This document shows positions 61,242-64,000 of a stretch of 64,000 bases of DNA, in pieces. Numbering within the stretch: the stretch's first letter is position 1; every line of letters begins with the position of its first letter. The notes under the pieces were generated by a model. It saw only the letters and a program-made list of their open reading frames with translations, was not told where the DNA came from and ran no database searches. The stretch spans positions 310,457,484 to 310,521,483 of the forward strand of contig OY998175.1 of the NCBI GenBank assembly GCA_963921935.1. Reading direction: 5' to 3'. The position numbers and the translations under genes are program-made. The stretch comes from Galeruca laticollis (Eukaryota; Arthropoda; Insecta; Coleoptera; Chrysomelidae).

Positions 61242-64000
61242 AAATTTCAACTCTTTTACGAGGAAATGAGAAAGTTTGTAATTTGAAACAGAGCGTCAGC
61301 TATACTAGCCCCACCCTACCGCTCTCCCATTATCTAGACACTTACTTAAGTAGCTTATTGCCAAGCATATGTGAAAAATTTAAAAGTGATGCCTTCTAGC
61401 GGAAAATGTCTGAACTAATATTTTTTTCATTTAAATGAAGAAAAATTTCAACTCTTTTACGAGGAAATGAGAAAGTTTGTAATTTGAAACAGAGCGTCAG
61501 CTATACTAGCCCCGCCCTACCTCTCTCACATTATCTAGACACTTACTTAAGTAGCTTATTGCCAAGCATATGAGAAAAATTTAAAAGTGATGCCATCTAC
61601 CGGAAATTGTCTGAAATAATAATTTTTTCATTTAAATGAAGAAAAATTTCTACTCTTTTACGAGGAAATGAGATTGTTTGTAATTTGAAACAGAGCCTCA
61701 GCTATACTAGCCCCGCCCTACCACTCTCCCATTATTTAGACACTAACTTAAGTAGCTTATTGCCAAGCATATGTGAAAAATTTAAAAGTGATGCCATCTA
61801 GCGTAAATTGTCTGAACTAATAATTTTTTCCATTTAAATGAAGAAAAATTTCAACTCTTACGAGGAAATGAGAAAGTTTGTAATTTGAAACAGAGCGTCA
61901 GCTATACTAGCCCCGCCCTACCTCTCTCCCATTATCTAGACACTTACTTAAGTAGCTTATTGCCAAGCATATGAGAAAAATTTAAAAGTGATGCCATCTA
62001 CCGGAAATTGTCAGAAATAATAATTTTTTCATTTTAATGAAGAAAAATTTCTACTCTTTTACGAGGAAATGAGAAAGTTTGTAATTTGAAACAGAGCGTC
62101 AGCTATACTAGCCCCACCCTACCGCTCTCCCATTATCTAGACACTTACTTAAGTAGCTTATTGCCAAGCATATGTGAAAAATTTAAAAGTGATGCCTTCT
62201 AGCGGAAAATGTCTGAACTAATAATTTTTTCCATTTAAATGAAGAAAAATTTCAACTCTTCTACGAGGAAATGAGAAAGTTTGTAATTTGAAACAGAGCG
62301 TCAGCTATACTAGCCCCGCCCTACCACTCTCCCATTATCTAGACGCTTACTTAAGTAGCTTATTGCCATGCATATGAGAAAAATTTGAAAGTGATGCCAT
62401 CTACCGGAAATTGTCTGAACTAATAATTTTTTCATTTAAATGAAGAAAAATTTCAACTCTTTTACGAGGAAATGAGAAAGTTTGTAATTTGAAACAGAGC
62501 GTCAGCTGTACTAGCCCCGCCCTACCACTCTACCATTATCAAGACACTTACTTAAGTAGCTTATTGCCAAGCATATGTGAAAAATTTAAAAGTGATGCCA
62601 TCTAGCGTAAATTGTCTGAACTAATAATTTTTTCCATTTAAATGAAGAAAAATTTCAACTCTTTTACGAGGAAATGAGAAAGTTTGTAATTTAAAACAGA
62701 GCGTCAGCTATACTAGCCCCGTCCTACCACTCTACCATTATCTAGACACTTACTTAAGTAGCTTATTGCCAAGCATATGTGAAAAATTTAAAAGTGATGC
62801 CATTTAGCGTAAATTGTCTGAACTAATAATTTTTTCCATTTAAATGGAGAAAAATTTCAACTCTTTTACGAAGAAATGAGGAAGTTTGTAATTTGAAACA
62901 GAGCGTCAGCTATACTAGCCCCACCCTACCGCTCTCCCATTATCTAGACACTTACTTAAGTAGCTTATTGCCAAGCATATGTGAAAAATTTAAAAGTGAT
63001 GCATTCTAGCGGAAATTGTCTGAACTAATAATTTTTTCATTTAAATGAGGAAAAATTCCAAATCTTTTACGAGGAAATGAGAAAGTTTGTAATTTGAAAC
63101 AGAGCGTCAGCTATACTAGCCCCGCCCTACCACTCTACCATTATCTAGACACTTACTTAAGTAGCTTATTGCCAAGTATGTGAAAAATTTAAGTGATGCC
63201 TTCTAGCGGAAATTATCAGAACTAATAATTTTTTCATTTAAATGAAGAAAAATTTCAACTCTTTTACGAGGAAATGAGAAAGTTTGTAATTTGAAACAGA
63301 GCGTCAGCTGTACTAGCCCCGCCCTACTACTCTACCATTATCTAGACACTTACTTAAGTAGCTTATTGCCAAGCATATGTGAAAAATTTAAAAGTGATGC
63401 CATCTAGCGTAAATTGTCTGAACTAATAACTTTTTCCATTTAAATGAAGAAAAATTTCAACTCTTTTACGAGGAAATGAGAAAGTTTGTAATTTAAAACA
63501 GAGCGTCAGCTATACTAGCCCCGTCCTACCACTCTACCATTATCTAGACACTTACTTAAGTAGCTTATTGCCAAACATATGTGAAAAATTTAAAAGTGAT
63601 GCCATCTAGCGTAAATTGTCTGAACTAATAATTTTTTCCATTTAAATGGAGAAAAATTTCAACTCTTTTACGAGGAAATGAGAAAGTTTGTAATTTGAAA
63701 CAGAGCGTCAGCTATACTAGCCCCACCCTACCGCTCTCCCATTATCTAGACACTTACTTAAGTAGCTTATTGCCAAGCATATGTGAAAAATTTAAAAGTG
63801 ATGCATTCTAGCGGAAATTGTCTGAACTGATAATTTTTTCATTTAAATGAGGAAAAATTTCAAATCTTTTACGAGGAAATGAGAAAGTTTGTAATTTGAA
63901 ACAGAGCGTCAGCTATACTAGCCCCGCCCTACCACTCTACCATTATCTAGACACTTACTTAAGTAGCTTATTGCCAAGCATATGTGAAAAATTTAAGTGA
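61242..64000 (+). repeat. Right-hand 17-monomer higher-order unit, copy 2 (partial, cut by window end)
   Basis: Follows copy 1 at +3412 bp to about 62.75 kb. It then has an extra CATTTAGCGT / AATGGAG monomer (about 62.8 kb), and from about 63.4 kb follows copy 1 at +3218 bp (GCCATCTAGCGT 60181 to 63399, both with TAATAACTTTTTCC). The last monomer is truncated at 64000, so the full length of this copy is not visible. Confidence 0.8.

Larger units (their letters stand above)
1..64000 (+). repeat. Satellite DNA array, ~201-bp monomer, head-to-tail, about 319 copies
   Basis: The same unit recurs every 195-203 bases across the whole window and always in the same orientation. Taking the A of CATATG as the monomer edge, starts fall at 1, 203, 405, 606, 807, 1002, 1199, 1400, 1601, 1802, 2003, 2205 and so on; 107 monomers fill 1-21452, a mean of 200.5 bp. 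The array runs off both ends of the window. No unique sequence, transposon or inverted monomer interrupts it. Stop codons occur in all six frames of the ordinary monomer, so it is not coding. Long homogeneous arrays of nucleosome-sized A+T-rich monomers are typical of centromeric, pericentromeric or subtelomeric heterochromatin in eukaryotes. Which of these applies, and the species, cannot be decided here. I do not recognise the family by name. Confidence 0.98.

Noticed and set aside
1..64000. CRISPR array (regular direct repeats).
   Set aside because: The repeat is the entire ~201-bp unit with no unique spacers between copies, the sequence is of eukaryotic satellite type, and there are no cas genes.
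1..64000. tRNA-derived SINE or other Pol III unit as the monomer origin.
   Set aside because: I see no A-box or B-box (GGTTCGANTCC-like) sequence, no poly-A tail, and no target-site duplications in the monomer.
1..64000. Inverted or foreign insertions such as transposons inside the array.
   Set aside because: I followed the landmarks CATATG, the C-rich box and TACTTAAGTA through the window. Spacing stays within a few bases of 201 and orientation never changes, leaving no room for an insertion.

Overview
The whole 64,000-base window is one uninterrupted satellite DNA array. A monomer of about 201 bp is repeated head to tail in a single orientation about 319 times. I numbered monomer starts one by one from position 1 to 18051 (90 monomers; most 197-202 bp, shortest 195) and followed the rest by shared landmarks. 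The monomer is A+T-rich: the one at 203-404 has 69 G+C in 202 bases, or 34%. I see no protein-coding gene, no tRNA or rRNA gene, no CRISPR array, no transposon insertion and no inverted monomer. The only open frames of about 60 codons are accidental.

This is eukaryotic heterochromatin of the pericentromeric, centromeric or subtelomeric kind, assembled from long reads. The species cannot be read from the sequence. An arthropod or other invertebrate is only a weak guess, based on the CCATCTAGCGG-type motif, the A+T richness and CpGs that are not strongly depleted.

Each monomer has the same layout. First comes a short A/T tract. Next is a polymorphic GCCATCTASCGG motif, whose reverse complement resembles the CTCF core. 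Then come T and A tracts around a dyad-symmetric CATTTAAATG, a purine-rich stretch, a C-rich box of about 20 bases (GG/GGG runs on the minus strand), TCTAGA, the perfect palindrome TACTTAAGTA, and the monomer edge CATATG. The 5' half carries most of the subtype differences. The 3' half is much more constant.

The main information is the higher-order structure. (a) 1-11437: monomer types in 8-monomer (1607 bp) and 10-monomer (2010 bp) tandem units, flanked by two copies of an older block (1-2405 and 8631-11437). (b) 11237-21452: a mosaic 17-monomer block followed by two near-identical 17-monomer units of exactly 3402 bp. (c) 21453-23213: loosely ordered monomers. (d) 23214-45852: a large tandem duplication, with copy 1 of 12,223 bp and copy 2 of 10,416 bp. 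The two differ mainly by nine monomers present only in copy 1, and each contains a nested module of about 13-16 monomers three times. (e) 45853-57829: more degenerate monomers with short 2-, 3-, 5- and 8-monomer echoes. (f) 57830-64000: a 3412-bp 17-monomer unit and most of a second copy, cut by the window end. The picture is of unequal exchange and local amplification at several scales. Binding-site and DNA-structure roles are inference.
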